Shown one piece after another: positions 20,457 to 31,235 of a DNA stretch of 64,000 nucleotides. The position numbers were made by a program, and so were the translations under genes. The stretch covers positions 10,577,466 to 10,641,465 of the forward strand of contig CM045746.1 in assembly GCA_024760905.1 (NCBI GenBank). The letters run 5' to 3'. How positions within the stretch are numbered: position 1 is the first letter of the stretch; the number at the start of each line of letters is the position of its first letter. The notes under the pieces were generated by a model that had not been told where the DNA came from, made no database searches, and was given only the letters and a program-made list of their open reading frames with translations. This DNA is from Plotosus lineatus. Taxonomy: Eukaryota > Chordata > Actinopteri > Siluriformes > Plotosidae.

Positions 20457-21187
20457 CAATCATACCTCACATTACGAAATTAATCCATTCCAAGCCTTTT
20501 TCTTAACCTGGATTTTTAGTGAATTGAACTGCATTTTACATGTAAAACGTGTGACTCGTTCCAAGGCCCCAAATACTACCCCCTAAATCCTTTAAAAATT
20601 ATAAAAGCATACTTTTTAAGACCTCCTTCTGCTTCAATATTGTACCGATGGTAGACGGGTTTGGCCATATTCCTTTGCGATATTACTCGAGCCCGTTTCT
20701 TCTTCTCAATCGCACTGGAAATTACATGCGCGCATATGTGTGTGTGTGTGCACGCGCGTGCGTGTGTGCGCGTGTGTTGACCATGTCTCCTTAGCAGATT
20801 TATAATCATACAAATGTCTATGGAAGGTTAAAAGCCTGAGTCAAGAAATAAAGCATGAAACACCAGTAACTCTGTCCTTTACACGAAAAGCATTATTGGA
20901 AGATGCAGCTCCATAATAGCCAATGGCAGGGAGCTGCGTTACCCTCCTGGCCAATGGGAGGCCAGGGGGGTGGGATGTTTGAACGTCATTGATGGGAGAG
21001 CAGCTCGTGCATTGTTTGAATGTTTGAATGGCGCATTTGAATGTTTGAATGGCGCGTTTGAATATTTGAATGGTGTGTTTCGTAAGAAGAATTTGTTTCG
21101 TCTACAGAGACAAGAAATTTGGGAAAATGTTTTTCGTAACCTAGATTTTTTTCTTTGCTGAGACTATCGTAAGGTGAGGTACCACTG
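20457..21187. mobile_element. 731-bp non-autonomous DNA transposon with TA flanks
   Basis: Left end caatcatacctcacattacg and the reverse complement of the right end (cagtggtacctcaccttacg) form imperfect terminal inverted repeats bordered by TA on both sides, as in mariner/pogo-type elements. No transposase frame. The interior holds a TG/CG-rich stretch (20735-20779) and a short tandem repeat (21013-21080). Confidence 0.6.
21013..21080. repeat. short tandem repeat, about 20-bp unit
   Basis: About three and a half units of tttgaatgtttgaatggcgc in the interior of the DNA element at 20457-21187. Confidence 0.85.
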
Positions 21188-21269
21188 TATCTCTCAGTAA
21201 ATATCTAATGCTGACATTGGGAAAAGCCAAGGTACACTGTTACTGATTAGAAGGCACACATACACACAC

Positions 21270-21440
21270 ACACCTAGGGTCAATCTTGAACAGCCTAATG
21301 TGCATGTTTGTGGACTGTGTAACTGTGTAACCTGCTGGAAGCCCTCACAAACATGGGGTGAACGGCACACAAAAAGGCTCTGAGCTTACAGTACCTTATT
21401 GCTTTGAGGGTAAAGTTCTAACTACTACATCATTTTGTTT
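21270..21440 (-). mobile_element. SINE fragment, decayed
   Basis: Body blocks gtgcatgtttgtggactgtg and cataacctgctggaag-like sequence, then ccttattgctttgagggt, match the head side of the fish SINE family, without its tail. Confidence 0.45.
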
Positions 21441-21756
21441 AGAAAGCTACTATACAATAACATAATTATAGCGAAGTTATTATTTAATTTCAATTGACTC
21501 TATGGCAGCTCTTTGAACTAAAACTTCCACCTGATAGTTTATGGCTTCACATAGTATATAATGGGGATGACGGAGGCATCAGTGGAAGTACAGTATAATT
21601 AAAAGAGGTCCGTTTTTGTAAAGTTTGAGAGCGTGTTTTGCATTCAGTCCTGCATTCCAGATCAAGTAAGTGTTGTTGCAAACAATAAAGCATTCTTAAT
21701 ATATTAAATTCATGAGAATGGCTCATGTGAGGCTGCAGTGAACAAGAATTTAATTA
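21441..21756. other. no feature recognised
   Basis: AT-rich sequence between two SINE fragments with no structure I can support. Confidence 0.5.
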
Positions 21757-21891
21757 ATTCATTCATTTAATTTCTAAGATGCTTAATCCCAATTAGGGTT
21801 GCGGAGAGGCTGGTGCCCATCTCAGCCAACTCAGGGCCTGGGTGTAGTATACACTGAACAGCTTATCAAGCCATTGCAGGGCCAACTCACA
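21757..21891 (-). mobile_element. SINE 3' fragment interrupted by a Tc1-like element
   Basis: Tail ttcattcatttaatttctaa, then gcttaatcccaattagggtt and ctcagccaactcagggcctg. The element stops at the TA into which the following transposon is inserted. Confidence 0.65.
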
Positions 21892-22222
21892 TACTAGTCC
21901 TTCTCAAAAAATTAGCATATTGTGATAAAGTTCATTATTTTCTGTAATGTACTGATAAAAATTAAACTTTCATATATTTTAGATTCATTGCACACCAACT
22001 GAAATATTTCAGGTCTTTTATTGCTTTAATACTGATGATTTTGGCATACAGCTCATGAAAACCCAAAATTCCTATCTCAAAAAATTAGCATATGATGAAA
22101 AGGTACTCTAAACGAGCTATTAATCTAATCATCTGAATCAACCAATTAACTCTAAACACCTGCAAAAGATTCCTGAGGCTTTTCAAAACTCCCAGCCTGT
22201 TTCATTACTCAAAGCCGCAATC

Positions 22223-23105
22223 ATGGGTAAGACTGCCGACCTGACTGCTGTCCAGAAGGCCATCATTGACACCCTCAAGCAAGAGGGTAAGACACAGAAA
22301 GAAATCTCTGAGCGAATAGGCTGTTCCCAGAGTGCTCTATCAAGGCACCTCAGTGGGATGTCTGTGGGAAGGAAAAAGTGAAAGAAGGGCCGATTCCAGA
22401 CCTTGGGGGACCTGTGAAAGCAGTGGACTGAGTCTGGAGTAGGAGCATCCAGAGCCACCGTGCACAGGCATGTGCAGGAAATGGGCTACTGGTGCCACAG
22501 TCCCCAGGTTAAGCCACTTTTGAACCAGAAACAGCGGCAGAAGCGCCTGACCTGGGCTACAGACAAGCAGCACTGGACTGTTGCTCAGTGGTCCAAAGTA
22601 CTTTTTTCGGATGAAAGCAAATTTTGCATGTCATTCGGAAATCAAGGTGCCAGAGTCTGGAGGAAGACTGGGGAGAAGGAAATGCCAAAATGCCTGAAGT
22701 CCAGTGTCAAGTACCCACAGTCAGTGATGGTCTGGGGTGCCATGTCAGCTGCTGGCGTTGGTCCACTGTGTTTTATCAAGGGCAGGGTCAATGCAGCTAG
22801 CTATCAGGAGATTTTGGAGCACTTCATGCTTCCATCTGCTGAAAAGCTTTATGGAGATGAAGATTTCATTTTTCAGCACGACCTGGCGCCTGCTCACAGT
22901 GCCAAAACCACTGGTAAATGGTTTACGGACCATGGTATTACTGTGCTCAATTGGCCTGCCAACTCTCCTGACCTGAAGCCCATAGAGAATCTGTGGGATA
23001 TTGTGAAGAGAAAGTTGAAAGACACCAGACCCAACACTGTGGATGAGCTTAAGGCCGCTATCGAAGCATCCTGGGCCTCCATAACACCTCAGCAGTGCCA
23101 CAGAA
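22223..23105 (+). pseudogene. Tc1-like transposase, left copy
   Basis: Starts MGKTADLTAVQKAIIDTLKQ with a helix-turn-helix (EISERIGCSQSALSRHLSG), then a stop after GRKK where about 60 bp is missing. The catalytic part is open from 22460: LFSDESKF, IFQHDLAPAHSAK and SPDLKPIENLWD give the DD34E triad. It stops at 23105 where the array piece begins, so the C-terminus is lost. Confidence 0.88.
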
Positions 23106-23861
23106 CTTGATATTGATGTGAATTGACATTGCCATTTTCAAGATTTTTCATAAATTGCATCAAAGGCATGACAAAAACACAAACATGGCCATTGCGCAGT
23201 AGCATTATTAGCACCACACAAAAACAAATGAGCCAACATGCCACAGAATGCATATTATGAATGCTTTTTGCCTGTGGCCGAGGAAAAAATGTAAGCTTGG
23301 ATCTGATCGAGGCCAAGATTTTGTTGGATTTTGCATCTTAGCAACCCCACATCATTCAAGGGAATTTCAGAAGATTTCAAAATTGCTTAAAATGTGGGTG
23401 GAAACACAATGCAAACTGCTTCTCTCCACAGTAGGTTATGATTTGATTCAGCAAAGTGCTCTGGAAACTTGGGCGGAGTTTTCGGTTAGCCAGTACAGGG
23501 ACACACAACGTGGGTGTTATAAGCATCACACTCTCACCAACTGAGCTAATTGGCCAGCTGCTTGGCAGCCTGAAACCATCACTGACATTGAGTAGTGACA
23601 AATGCGAGTTTGGGAGAACTTTAAATTCTCATTACTTGACATTGCTGATTCCAAGGTTTTTCCACAAATCATCCAGAAGGCATGACAGAAAAACACATTT
23701 GGCCAATGCAGGGATTTAACCAAGACCGTCACATCATGAGCACAAAAGGCAATCAAAAGAGCCAAAGTGTCAGATAATGCACATTAAGAATTCTTCATGC
23801 CTGTGGCCAAGATGAAATGTCAGGTGGATTGAAGGAAGGTCAAGATTTCAGTGGATTTTGC
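23106..23861. repeat. tandem-array DNA embedded in the Tc1-like element
   Basis: Contains array spacer blocks (tgaattgacattgccatttt, gccgaggaaaaaatgt, cacatcattcaagggaattt) and one decayed tRNA-like copy. The right junction falls on ttttgcat, a string shared by the array spacer and the transposase. Confidence 0.85.
23487..23555 (-). tRNA. decayed tRNA-Ile-like copy (anticodon TAT)
   Basis: Minus strand GGCCAATTAGCTCAGTTGGT intact 5' half; anticodon loop CTTATAA gives TAT (also an Ile anticodon). The T arm is shortened and the B box destroyed. Pseudogene. Confidence 0.7.
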
Positions 23862-24418
23862 ATGCCATTTGGAAATCAAGGCGCCAGAGTCTGGAGGAAG
23901 ACTGGGGAGAAGGACATGCCAAAATGCCTGAAGTCCAGTGTCAAGTACCCACAGTCAGTGATGGTCTGGGCTACCATGTCAGCTGCTGGTGTTGGTCCAC
24001 TGTGTTTTATCAAGGGCAGGGTCAATGCAGCTAGCTATCAGGGGATTTTGCAGCACTTCATGCTTCCATCTGCTGAAAAGCTTTTTGGAGATGAAGATTT
24101 CATTTTCCAGCACGACCTGGCACCTGCTCATAGTGCCAAAACCACTGGTAAATGGTTTACGGACCATGGTATTACTGTGCTCAATTGGCCTGCCAACTCT
24201 CCTGACCTGAAGCCCATAGAGAATCTGTGGGATATTGTGAAGAGAAAGTTGAGAGACACCAGACCCAACACTGTGGATGAGCTTAAGGCCGCTATCGAAG
24301 CATCCTGGGCCTCCATAACACCTCAGCAGTGCCACAGGCTGATTGTCTCCATGCCACGCCGCATTGAAGCAGTCATTTCTGCAAAAGGATTTCCAACCAA
24401 GTATTCAGTGCATAACTG
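23862..24418 (+). pseudogene. Tc1-like transposase, right copy
   Basis: Begins inside the catalytic domain at FGNQGARVWRKTGEK, after the position of the first aspartate, and continues through HDLAPAHSAK and PIENLWD to a natural end (PRRIEAVISAKGFPTKYSVH, Asn, stop). It supplies the C-terminus the left copy lacks, but cannot work alone. Confidence 0.88.
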
Positions 24419-24972
24419 AACATAATTATTTGAAGGTTGACTTTTTTGTATTAATAACACTTTTTTTTATTATTATTTTTTTATTGGTCGGATTAAATAT
24501 GCAAATTTTTTTTGACATGGGGATTTTTGGGTTTCATGAGCTGTATGCCAAAATCGTCAGTTTTAAAACAATAAAAGACCTGAAATATTTCAGTTAGTGT
24601 GCAATGAATCTAAAATATATGAAAGTTTAATTTTTATCAGTACTTTACAGAAAATACTGAACTTTATCACAATATGCTAATTTTTCGAGAAGGACTAGTA
24701 GACATGGCTATTATTGCCCCGTCGCATCATGAGCACCACATGAAAAGAAATGAGCGACATGATGCACATTACGAATGGAAGCTTGGATTGAAGTGAGGGT
24801 GAGACTTTTGTGGATTTTGCATCTTGACAGCCCCACATCAGTCAAGGGAATTTCAGAAGTTTTCAAATTTGTTTAAAATGTAGGTGGAACTGCAATGCCA
24901 ACTGCTTCTCTCCACTGCAGGTTTAAATTTGGTCATGCAACATGCTCTGGAAACTTGGGCTGAGGTCCTGGT

Positions 24973-25046
24973 TGGCCAGTTTGGGGATCAGACTCACAAA
25001 CCCAGTGTTATTAGCATCGTGCTATAACCAACTGAGCTAACTGGCC
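24973..25046 (-). tRNA. decayed tRNA-Ile-like copy (AAT)
   Basis: Full 74-base length, anticodon AAT retained, but T stem and several D and anticodon stem bases changed. Pseudogene. Confidence 0.75.
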
Positions 25047-25184
25047 AGATGCTAGCTAACCTGAACCCATGATTTCAAATTTGTTTAACATGTAGGTGGA
25101 AACCCATTGCAAATTGCTTCTCGAAACTGCACATTTCAATTTGATTGTGCAACATACTCTAGAAACCAGGGCAGAGTTTCTGGT

Positions 25185-25247
25185 TGGCCAGTACAGAGAT
25201 CACACCCACAACCTTGGAGTTATTCCAACCCCACTCAAACCGCTTGG
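25185..25247 (-). tRNA. tRNA-Ile-like relic
   Basis: Acceptor 3' strand and T arm recognisable (ggccagtacagagatcacac); anticodon and D arms scrambled. Confidence 0.5.
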
Positions 25248-25644
25248 AATCCTGAACCCATGACTGACATTGATCAGTGACAAAAGGAGTTTGGTAGAAC
25301 TTGACATTCACATTTTCAAGGTTTTTCCACAAATTGTACATAAGGAATTTGGACAATGTAAGGATTTAACCAAGACCGTCACATCATGAGCTCAAAAAGG
25401 AAACAAATCAGCCAATGTGCCAGACAATACACATGAAGATTGCTTCATGCCTCAGGCCAAGAAGAAGTATCAGGTGGATCAAAGTGAGGGTGGGATTTTT
25501 TGTATCTTGACAACCCCACAGCAGTCAAGGGAATTTTAGAAGTTTTCAAATGTAGGTGGGAACACAAAGCAAACTGCTTCTCTCAATTACACATTTCAAT
25601 TTGATTGTGCAATGTACTCTATAGTGTTAGACAGAATTGCTGGT

Positions 25645-25718
25645 TGGCCAATACCAGTATCAGACACACGACCTTGGCATTATGAGCACCACACTCTAAC
25701 CAACTGAGCAAACCAGCC
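25645..25718 (-). tRNA. decayed tRNA-Ile-like copy with anticodon CAT
   Basis: 74 bases, D and anticodon stems largely kept; anticodon loop CTCATAA changes AAT to CAT. Acceptor ends mismatched. Confidence 0.7.
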
Positions 25719-26088
25719 ATCTGCTTTGCATCCTGAAACCATGACTGACTTTGATCAATGAGAAATACGAGGTAGTAAGAACATGACATTGACATGAATT
25801 GACATTGCCGTTTTCAAGGTTTTTGCACAAGTCGTCCAGAAGGCATGACATTAAGAATGTGTCATGCCTGAGGCTGAGAAGAAATGTCAGGTGGACAAGA
25901 TAAGTTAAGATTGAAGTGAGACAAGGAATTCAGTGGAATTTGCATCTTGACAACCCACATCAGTCAAGGGATTTTCAGAACTTTTCATATTTGTTTAAAA
26001 TGTATGTGAAAAGGCAACACAAACTGCTTCTCTGAACATTCCAATTTGATTGTGTAACCTACTATATGACCAGGGCCAAGTTTGTGGC

Positions 26089-26155
26089 TGGTCAATATGC
26101 AGATCACACCTGGGCATTATTCGCACCACGAGCTAACCAACTGAGCTATCTGGCC
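26089..26155 (-). tRNA. tRNA-Ile-like relic
   Basis: 67 bases; the universal T33 is G; variable/T region shortened. Confidence 0.6.
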
Positions 26156-26613
26156 ATCCATGTTGCAGCCTGAAACCATGACTGACATTGATCAATGAAA
26201 AATATGAGTTTGGGAGAACGTGACATTGACATTAATTGACTTTGCCGTTTTCAAGGTTTTTCCACAATGTGTCCAGAAGGCATAACAGAAAAGCACGTTT
26301 GGCCAATGTAGGGATTTCACCGAGCCCATCACATCATGAGCACGAAGCATGACCAAATGAGCCAACGTACCATATAACGCACATGAAGAATGCTTCATGC
26401 CTGAGTCCAAGAAGAAATGTCAGGTGGATCTAAGCAAGTTCAAGGTTCATGTGTATTTTGTGTCTGGACAACCCAACATCAGTCAAGGGAATTTCAGAAG
26501 TTTTCAAATTTGTTTAAAAAGTAGGTGGAAACACAAGGCAAACTGCATCTCTCGACTGCTGGTTTCAATTTAATTGTGCAACATGCTGCAGAAAATGGTG
26601 TAGAGCTTCTGGG

Positions 26614-26680
26614 TGACCAGTACGGGATCAGATCCATGAACGTGGCGTGTTGAAGCTTGAAACAACTGAGCGAACAAGCC
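26614..26680 (-). tRNA. tRNA-Ile-like relic
   Basis: 67 bases, anticodon arm rearranged; only end segments match. Confidence 0.5.
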
Positions 26681-26941
26681 ATCTGCTTTGCATCCTGACA
26701 TATTTGATCAATGACAAATATGAGTTTGGGAGAACTTGACATTGACATGAATTGACATTGCCGTTTTCAAGGTTTTTCTACAATGCATCCATCTTGATAA
26801 CCCCACATCAGTCAAGGGACTTTCAGAAGTTTTCGAATTTGTTTAAAATGTAGGTGGAAATAGAAAGCAAACTGCTTCTCTGAACTGCACATTTCAGTTT
26901 GATTCTGCAACCCTCTCTACTAAAAGAGCCGAGTGTATAGT

Positions 26942-27015
26942 TGGGCAGTACGGGGATCAGACCCATGACCTTGGCGTTATGAGTACCACGCTCTAACCAA
27001 CTGAGTTAACAGGCC
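26942..27015 (-). tRNA. decayed tRNA-Ile-like copy with anticodon CAT
   Basis: 74 bases, otherwise close to the core sequence; anticodon loop CTCATAA reads CAT. T loop TCTGATC; acceptor pairs partly lost. Confidence 0.75.
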
Positions 27016-27202
27016 AGCTGCCTGGCATTCTGAAACCATCACTGACATTGATCAGTGACAAACAGTACTTTGAGAGAATGCGACATTGCCATTTTCAAGG
27101 TTTTTCCACAAGTCGTTCAGAAGGCATGACAGAAAAACACATTTGGCCAATGAAGGGATTTCACCGAGCCCAGCACTTCATGAGCACAAAATCAAACCAA
27201 AT

Positions 27203-27258
27203 GACCCACAACCTTGGTGTTATTGGCACCACACTGTAACCAACTGAGCGAACTGACC
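27203..27258 (-). tRNA. truncated tRNA-Ile-like copy fused to the second tRNA-like region
   Basis: The 5' two thirds of the tRNA (D and anticodon arms, AAT with C at position 33) join directly to the other tRNA-like sequence of the monomer at gaccca; about 300 bp of spacer is missing. Confidence 0.65.
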
Positions 27259-27688
27259 AGCTGCTTGGTGTTTTGAAACCATCACTGACATTGATCAGTG
27301 ACAAGGAGGAGTTTGGGAGAACTTGGCATTGCTGTTTTCAAGGTTCTTCTGCAAGTCTTCCAGAAGGCATGACATAAAAACACATTTAGCCAATGCAGGG
27401 ATTTCACCGAGACCGTCACATCATGAGCACAAAATGCGACCACAAGAGCCAATGTGCCACAGAACACACAGTGAGAATGTGTCATGCCTGAGGCTGAGAA
27501 GAAATGTCAGGTGGATTGAAGCGAGGCAGAGATTTTGGTGGATTTTGCATCTTGACAAACCCACATCAGTCAAGGGATTTTCAGAAGTTTTCTAATTTGT
27601 TGAAAATGTAGCTGGAAAAAGGAAGCAAACAGCTTCTCGAAACTGCACATTTCAATTTGATTCTGCAAAACAGAGCCAAGTTTCTGGT

Positions 27689-27755
27689 TGGCCAATATGG
27701 GGATTGAAAACACAACCTATTAGCACCACACTCTAACCAACTGAGCTAACTGGCC
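27689..27755 (-). tRNA. tRNA-Ile-like relic
   Basis: 67 bases; acceptor and D arms intact, a deletion removes part of the anticodon stem and variable region. Confidence 0.65.
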
Positions 27756-28177
27756 AGCTGTTGGGGACCCTGAAAACATCACTGACATTGATCAATCACA
27801 AACAAGAGTTTAGGAAAACTTGACATTGCCGTTTTCAAGGTTTTCCACATTGCGTCCAGAAAACATGACACAAAAACAGGTTTGGCCAATGCATAGGTTT
27901 ATCCAAGACAATTATGAGCACAAAATGCAGCTTCAGAAGACTACTTGCCACATCATTCACAGGAAGAATTCTTCATGCCTGAGGCTGAGAAGAAATATCA
28001 GGTGGATCTGAGCGAGGGCAAGATTTTTGTGGATATTGTATCATGACAATCCCACATAAGTCAAGGGAATTTCAGTGGTTTTCATATTTGTTTAAAATGT
28101 CAGTGGAAAGCAAGCATAAACTGCACATTCAAATTTGATCGTGCAACCAACAACAGCTCCATGCCTGAGACTCTGGT

Positions 28178-28242
28178 TGGAGAGGACAGGGATCAGACCC
28201 CCGTGATTAGCACTACCCTCTAACAAACTGAGCTAACTGGCC
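28178..28242 (-). tRNA. tRNA-Ile-like relic
   Basis: 65 bases, acceptor 3' strand changed, variable region deleted; the last relic before the homogeneous core. Confidence 0.6.
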
Positions 28243-28657
28243 ATCTCCTTTGCATCCTGAAACCATGACTGACTTTGATCAATGACAAATACGAATTTGG
28301 GAGAACGTGACATTTTCAAGATTTTTCAACAATGCTTCCAGAAGGCATGACATGAAAACAGATTTGGCGAATGCAGGGATTTCACCAAGACCATCACATG
28401 ATGAGCACGAAACGCGACCAAATGAGCCAATGTGCCATAGAATGTGTCATGCCTGAGGCCGAGAAGAAATGTCAGGTTGATTTCAGCGAGGGAGGCATTT
28501 CGGTGGATTTTGCATCTTGACAACGCCACATCAGTCAAGGGAATTTCAGAAATTTTAATTTTTTTTAAAATGGAGGTGGAAACCCAAAACAAATGGTTTG
28601 TCAAAACTGCATATTTCAATTTGATTCAGCAACCTCCCCCAGGAACAGGTTTCTTGT

Positions 28658-28731
28658 TGGCCAGTACAGGGATCGGACCCGCGACCTTGGCGTTATTAGC
28701 ACCACACTCTAACCACCTGAGCTAACTGGCC
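28658..28731 (-). tRNA. tRNA-Ile(AAT)-like, array copy 1
   Basis: Anticodon AAT; T loop TCCGATC; changes from the array consensus: T16G, C25T, C63T. No near T run. Confidence 0.85.
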
Positions 28732-29152
28732 ATCTGCTTTGCATCCTGAAACCATGACTGACTTTCATCAATGACAAATACTTGTTTGGGAGAACTTGAC
28801 ATTGACGTTTTCAAGGTTTTTCGAAATGAAAACATGAAACAATATTTGACGAATGCAGGGATTTCACCAAGACCATCACATCATGAGCACGAAACGCGAC
28901 CAAATGAGCCAACGTGCCACAGAACGCACATGAAGAATGCGTTATGCCTGAGGCCGAGAAGAAATGCCAGGTTGATTTCAGCGAGGGAGGCATTTTGGTG
29001 GATTTTTCATCTTGACAACCCCACATTAATCCAGGTAATTTCACAAGTTTTCATTTTTTTAAAAATGGAGGTGGAAACCCAAAACAAATGGTTTGTCCAA
29101 ACTGCATATTTCAATTTGATTCAGCAACCTCCCCCAAGAACAGGTTTCTTGT

Positions 29153-29226
29153 TGGCCAGTACGGGGATCAGACCCGCGACCTTGGCGTTATTAGCACCAC
29201 GCTCTAACCACCTGAGCTAACTGGCC
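29153..29226 (-). tRNA. tRNA-Ile(AAT)-like, array copy 2
   Basis: T loop TCTGATC (C55, T56); T16G. No near T run. Confidence 0.85.
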
Positions 29227-29348
29227 ATCTGCTTTGCATCCTGAAACCAAGGCTGACTTTCATCAATGACAAAGACATGTTTGGGAGAACTTGACATTGA
29301 CGTTTTCAAGGTTTTTCGAAATGAAGACATGAAACATGAAAACATATT

Positions 29349-29420
29349 TGGCGAATGCAGGGATTTCACCAAGACCATCACATCATGAGCACGAAACGCG
29401 ACCAAATGAGCCAACGTGCC
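29349..29420 (-). other. second, degenerate tRNA-like sequence of the monomer (representative)
   Basis: It lies 196 bp from the tRNA-like gene start in each monomer, on the same strand and of the same length. In the older copy at about 27386-27461 the minus strand reads GTGCTCATGATGTGACGGTC where the tRNA has GTGCTAATAACGCCAAGGTC, and AAATCCCTGCATTGGC in place of GATCCCCGTACTGGCC. Both ends match too. It is no longer a plausible tRNA. It recurs in every core monomer. Confidence 0.55.
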
Positions 29421-29655
29421 ACAGAACGCACATGAAGAATGCGTTATGCCTGAGGCCGAGAAGAAATGCCAGGTTGATTTCAGCGAGGGAGGCATTTTGG
29501 TGGATTTTGCATCTTGACAACCCCACATCAATCCAGGTAATTTCACAAGTTTTCATTTTTTTTAAAATGGAGGTGGAAACCCAAAACAAATGGTTTGTCC
29601 AAACTGCATATTTCAATTTGATTCAGCAACCTCCCCCAGGAAAAGGTTTGCTTGT

Positions 29656-29729
29656 TGGCCAGTATGGGGATCTGACCCGCGACCTTGGCGTTATTAGCAC
29701 CACGCTCTAACCAACTGAGCTAACTGGCC
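29656..29729 (-). tRNA. tRNA-Ile(AAT)-like, array copy 3
   Basis: T loop TCAGATC; G64A breaks the 50-64 pair. T4 run close downstream. Confidence 0.85.
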
Positions 29730-30157
29730 ATCTGCTTTGCATCCTGAAACCATGACTGACTTTCATCAATGACAAATACATGTTTGGGAGAACTTGACAT
29801 TGACGTTTTCAAGGTTTTTCGAAATGAAAACATGAAACATGAAAACATATTTGACGAATGCAGGGATTTCACCAAGACCATCACATCATGAGCACGAAAC
29901 GCGACCAAATGAGCCAACGTGCCACAGAACGCACATGAAGAATGCGTTATGCCTGAGGCCGAGAAGAAATGCCAGGTTGATTTCAGCAAGGGAGGCATTT
30001 TGGTGGATTTTGCATCTTGACAACCCCACATCAATCCAGGTAATTTCACAAGTTTTCATTTTTTTTAAAATGGAGGTGGAAACCCAAAACAAATGGTTTG
30101 TCCAAAGTGCATATTTCAATTTGATTCAGCAACCTCCCCCAAAAACAGGTTTCTTGT

Positions 30158-30231
30158 TGGCCAGTACGGGGATCGGACCCGCGACCTTGGCGTTATTAGC
30201 ACCACGCTCTAACCAACTGAGCTAACTGGCC
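30158..30231 (-). tRNA. tRNA-Ile(AAT)-like, array copy 4
   Basis: Identical to the array consensus (acceptor GGCCAGT/ACTGGCC, T loop TCCGATC). T5 run 12 bases downstream: one of the better terminator contexts. Confidence 0.88.
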
Positions 30232-30659
30232 ATCTGCTTTGCATCCTGACACCATGACTGACTTTCATCAATGACAAATACATGTTTGGGAGATCTTGAC
30301 ATTGACGTTTTCAAGGTTTTTCGAAATGAAAACATGAAACATGAAACCATATTTGACGAATGCAGGGATTTCACCAAGACCATCACATCATGAGCACGAA
30401 ACGCGACCAAATGAGCCAACGTGCCACAGAACGCACTTGTAGAATGCGTTATGCCTGAGGCCGAGAAGAAATGTCTGGTTGATTTCAGCGAGGGAGGCAT
30501 TTCGGTGGATTTTGCATCTTGACAACCTCACATCAATCCAGGTAATTTCACAAGTTTTCATTTTTTTTAAAATGGAGGTGGAAACGCAAAACAAATGGTT
30601 TGTCCAAACTGCATGTTTCAATTTGATTCAGCAACCTCCCCCAAGAACAGGTTCCTTGT

Positions 30660-30733
30660 TGGCCAGTACGGGGATCGGACCCACGACCTTGGCGTTATTA
30701 GCACCACGCTCTAACCAACTGAGCTAACTGGCC
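30660..30733 (-). tRNA. tRNA-Ile(AAT)-like, array copy 5
   Basis: C50T only. No near T run. Confidence 0.87.
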
Positions 30734-31161
30734 ATCTGCTTTGCATCCTGAAACCATGACTGACTTTCATCAATGACAAATACATGTTTGGGAGATCTTG
30801 ACATTGACGTTTTCAAGGTTGTTCGAAATGAAAACATGAAACATGAAACCATATTTGACGAATGCAGGGATTTCACCAAGACCATCACATCATGAGCACG
30901 AAACGCGACCAAATGAGCCAACGTGCCACAGAACGCACATGAAGAATGCGTTATGCCTGAGGCCGAGAAGAAATGCCAGGTTTATTTCAGCGAGGGAGGC
31001 ATTTTGGTGGATTTTGCATCTTGACAACCTCACATCAATCCAGGTAATTTCACAAGTTTTCATTTTTTTTAAAATGGAGGTGGAAACGCAAAACAAATGG
31101 TTTGTCCAAACTGCATGTTTCAATTTGATTCAGCAACCTCCCCCAAGAACAGGTTTCTTGT

Positions 31162-31235
31162 TGGCCAGTACGGGGATCGGACCCACGACCTTGGCGTTAT
31201 TAGCACCACGCTCTAACCAACTGAGCTAACTGGCC
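31162..31235 (-). tRNA. tRNA-Ile(AAT)-like, array copy 6
   Basis: C50T only. No near T run. Confidence 0.87.

Larger units (their letters stand above)
21894..24698 (+). mobile_element. Tc1/mariner-like element, broken and holding array DNA
   Basis: Terminal inverted repeats begin ctagtccttctc at both ends and are flanked by TA (21892-21893, 24699-24700). Further inverse blocks (attagcatattgtgataaag) mark a well-known fish family with subterminal repeats of about 200 bp. The interior is not a simple transposon: 21894-23105 is a left part, 23106-23861 is tandem-array DNA, 23862-24698 is a right part. The transposase region 22627-23105 is present a second time at 23862-24340 with a few percent difference. 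Confidence 0.88.
24701..28242. repeat. old, diverged left edge of the tRNA-Ile tandem array
   Basis: Seven to eight decayed monomers of roughly 350-600 bp. Shared blocks include cacatcagtcaagggaattt, atttgtttaaaatgtaggtg, tttcaatttgattgtgcaac, and tRNA-like segments. Length and sequence vary much more than in the core. Confidence 0.88.

Noticed and set aside
22223..24418. Active Tc1 transposase
   Set aside because: A stop and a deletion after the helix-turn-helix, and the C-terminus is separated by array DNA.
25645..25718. Functional tRNA-Met from the CAT anticodon
   Set aside because: The body is decayed tRNA-Ile with a mismatched acceptor stem; only the anticodon changed.
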